Positions 62,227 through 64,000 of a stretch of DNA of 64,000 nucleotides are shown here, piece by piece. Positions within the stretch are counted from its first letter, which is position 1; every line of letters starts with the position of its first letter. Source of the stretch: DSXF01 sp964387495 (lineage in GTDB: Bacteria > Chloroflexota > Anaerolineae > Anaerolineales > Villigracilaceae); assembly GCA_964387495.1 (NCBI GenBank), contig CAYLXB010000002.1, positions 59,397-123,396 on the forward strand. Direction: 5' to 3'. The translations under genes were made by a program, and so were the position numbers. The notes below the pieces were generated by a model. It was not told the origin of the DNA. It did no database searches and was given only the letters and a program-made list of their open reading frames with translations.

Positions 62227-64000
62227 TTATGAAGCGGCTGCCTCCTTCGAAAGATTGACCAGCAACAAACCCTCGATCTGCGAGAGGATCTGCTCATTCG
62301 AGAAACCGGTGCCACTGATGGCGCCCGCAGGGCAGGCAGCCACACAGGTGCCACAACCCTGGCACAATGCCGGGTTGACTTCGCTGACCATCTTATCTTC
62401 ATGGAAGAGGATCGCGTTGAACGGGCACAGGTTATTACAAATCCGGCAACCGGAGCACTGTTCTTCCATCACAGTCGCGCGCACCGGTTCCAAGGCGATC
62501 TTTTCCTGTCGGATCTTGCCAAGGATACGTGCCGCCGCAGCTGCGCCTTGCGCCACACTGGCAGGGATATCTTTTGGTCCTTGGACACAGCCGGCCAGGT
62601 AAATACCGTCAGTCATGGTCGCCACAGGGTCAAGCTTGGGATGCCGTTCAATGTAGAAACCATCCGCCGAGCAGGAAATACCGAATTTCTTGGCAACTTC
62701 CTTGGCATCGGGCTGCGGCTCCAGGCCACCCGAGAGAATGACCATATCCACCGGGATGCGGCGCTGCTTGCCAACCAGGGTATCTTCCACTTGGACAATC
62801 AACTTGCCTTCTTCGCCAGGTTCGCGGGCGGCGTCGGTGATCTCAGCCACTTTGCCGCGCACCATGTTGACGCCTTCGTGGATGATGCGCTGGTAGAACT
62901 CATCATAGCCTTTACCCGGTGTGCGTATATCAATGTAAAAGTTGTACACCGTGGCACCGGTCTTTTCCTCGACCAAGTGGGCAAACTTCAGGCTCTGCAT
63001 ACAGCAGATGGCCGAGCAGTAGTTGTTGTAGTTCTTATCGCGGCTGCCCACGCAGTGGACGATGACCACGCTCTTCGGCACAGTTTTGCCGTCACGCAGG
63101 ACAATATTGCCGCCTGTTGGCCCGGCTGCGTTTGAGAGTCGCTCGAACTCCAGGCTGGAGAAAACATTCGCCAGGCGCCCATAGCCGTAGTTGGGGATCT
63201 TGCGAGCGTCGAACAATTGCCAGCCAGTGGCCAGGATGATGTTGCCGACCTCAACAGTCATGACAGTATCTTCTTGGGCAAAGTTGATCGCGCCGGTGGG
63301 GCAGAACTTCTCGCAGGCCTTGCAGGTGCCTTTCTGGTAGTATGTGCAGTTTTCGCGGTCGATGACCGGATACTTCGGAACCGCCTGCGGGAAGGGAACG
63401 TAAACCGCTTTACGATAACCCAGGCCGGCCTCAAATTTATCATCGATAACCTTTTTGGGGCATTTCTCCCAGCACACGCCGCAGCCGGTGCAGTCCGCTT
63501 CGTTGACCGAGCGGGCGCGTTTTCGGATGGTGACTGCAAAGTTACCGACATAACCATCCACCTTCTCCACCTCGGAGTAGGTGAGCAGAGTAATGTTGGG
63601 ATGATTACCGGCATCCACCATCTTGGGGGTCAGGATGCAGGCCGAGCAGTCCAGGGTGGGGAAGGTCTTGTCGAACTGGGCCATGTGCCCGCCGATAGTT
63701 GGCTCGCGCTCCACCAGGTAGACCGGATAACCCGCATCAGCAATTTCCAGCGCGGCCTGGATTCCAGCAACACCGCCGCCAACAACCAGAGTAGCAGGAT
63801 GGATCGGGACTTGCAGAGGCTCAAGCGGCTCATGATGAACAACACGGCGGGTGCCACCGGCCAGAATGGCCTTGGCCTTATCGGTCGCAGCCTCTTTATC
63901 AGTGTGCACCCAGGAAACCTGTTCACGAATAGAAACCAATTCACTCAGGTAGGGGTTCAACCCGGCGCGTGAGCAGGCGCCTCGGAAGGTCTTCTCGTGC
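62227..64000 (-). CDS. hdrA: Heterodisulfide reductase-type flavoprotein HdrA (5' end outside window)
   Basis: About 590 residues are visible. The frame is open through the window edge and reads HEKTFRGACSRAGLNPYLSE, typical HdrA, so the TTG at 63960 is not the start. Seen: N-terminal Cys region, FAD fold LVVGGGVAGIQAALEIADAG and EREPTIGGHMAQFDKTF, LDCSACILTPKM, two ferredoxin-like clusters in the first half (CTGCGVCWEKCP, CKACEKFCP) and two at the C-terminus (CSGCRICNNLCP, CQGCGTCVAACP). HdrA bifurcates H2-derived electrons between ferredoxin and a higher-potential acceptor. hdrB and hdrC are not visible in this window. Confidence 0.94.
   Translation of the reverse strand, partial: HEKTFRGACSRAGLNPYLSELVSIREQVSWVHTDKEAATDKAKAILAGGTRRVVHHEPLEPLQVPIHPATLVVGGGVAGIQAALEIADAGYPVYLVEREPTIGGHMAQFDKTFPTLDCSACILTPKMVDAGNHPNITLLTYSEVEKVDGYVGNFAVTIRKRARSVNEADCTGCGVCWEKCPKKVIDDKFEAGLGYRKAVYVPFPQAVPKYPVIDRENCTYYQKGTCKACEKFCPTGAINFAQEDTVMTVEVGNIILATGWQLFDARKIPNYGYGRLANVFSSLEFERLSNAAGPTGGNIVLRDGKTVPKSVVIVHCVGSRDKNYNNYCSAICCMQSLKFAHLVEEKTGATVYNFYIDIRTPGKGYDEFYQRIIHEGVNMVRGKVAEITDAAREPGEEGKLIVQVEDTLVGKQRRIPVDMVILSGGLEPQPDAKEVAKKFGISCSADGFYIERHPKLDPVATMTDGIYLAGCVQGPKDIPASVAQGAAAAARILGKIRQEKIALEPVRATVMEEQCSGCRICNNLCPFNAILFHEDKMVSEVNPALCQGCGTCVAACPAGAISGTGFSNEQILSQIEGLLLVNLSKEAAAS

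Noticed and set aside
63958..63960. TTG as the hdrA start codon
   Set aside because: HdrA-like sequence continues upstream to the window edge without a stop, so the gene is cut by the window.
59270..64000. Selenocysteine in the hydrogenase subunits, prompted by selA
   Set aside because: All ligand positions read as Cys and no in-frame TGA interrupts these genes.
1..64000. tRNA, rRNA or CRISPR array
   Set aside because: No cloverleaf-like gene-sized gaps, rRNA segments or regularly spaced short repeats were found; the only regular repeat is the 987-base binding-protein unit.

Overview
The window looks like a chromosomal segment of an anaerobic member of the Chloroflexota, most likely Anaerolineae. 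This is inferred from the gene mix (NBR1-Ig/CAP lipoprotein, multi-GAF SpoIIE phosphatase, Mvh/Hdr hydrogenase, very long Gfo/ROK sugar operons), not from a marker phylogeny. Genes are tightly packed, often with 4-nt ATGA overlaps. I see no rRNA, tRNA or CRISPR array, and no gene-free stretch longer than about 300 bases. REGION 1 (1-7.3 kb, plus strand): a membrane alkaline-phosphatase-superfamily protein, then prfA, a remarkable fusion of a GT-C glycosyltransferase with a MalF-type ABC permease, a MalG-type permease, prmC and tsaC. The permease pair sits between prfA and the gene that methylates its product. REGION 2 (7.4-17.8 kb): tsaD, an M24 peptidase, selA and a small membrane protein on the minus strand; then a CAP-domain lipoprotein, a fused ADP-forming acyl-CoA synthetase, a DegV protein and a Tat-exported NodB-like deacetylase on the plus strand; then a PLP-dependent D-cysteine desulfhydrase/ACC deaminase homologue. 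REGION 3 (18-25.4 kb, minus strand): an exopolysaccharide operon: GT2, polyprenyl glycosylphosphotransferase, NDP-sugar epimerase, CapD-type 4,6-dehydratase and two FemAB-like aminoacyltransferases. REGION 4 (25.5-32.3 kb, minus strand): RidA, then a partner-switching signalling set (STAS antagonist, RsbW-like kinase, five-GAF SpoIIE phosphatase) followed closely by a membrane protein and a Tat-exported AP-superfamily hydrolase with Thr at the nucleophile position. REGION 5 (32.5-51.9 kb): a carbohydrate island. A minus-strand operon of about 14 kb starts with a ROK repressor whose promoter carries a palindromic operator between -35 and -10. It continues with a binding lipoprotein made of two almost identical tandem domains, a sugar ABC ATPase, two permeases, Gfo/Idh, deoC, Gfo/Idh, a TIM-barrel isomerase, two ROK kinases and a GlmS/NagB-II-like SIS enzyme. 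Upstream, a third Gfo/Idh gene and a UroD-like/GntR/SIS set diverge from back-to-back near-consensus promoters. REGION 6 (52-64 kb, minus strand): a [NiFe]-hydrogenase locus: hdrA (cut by the window end), mvhD, mvhG, mvhA, a decayed IS630 gene, a maturation protease, then hypA, hypB, hypF, hypC, hypD and hypE. It encodes the H2-oxidising half of an electron-bifurcating Mvh-Hdr type complex and the full NiFe cofactor assembly set. Most worth following up: the glycosyltransferase-permease fusion, the double-domain binding protein, the oxidation/elimination-type sugar operon, the FemAB pair in the polysaccharide operon, and the regulatory architecture around 46.5 and 47.9 kb.
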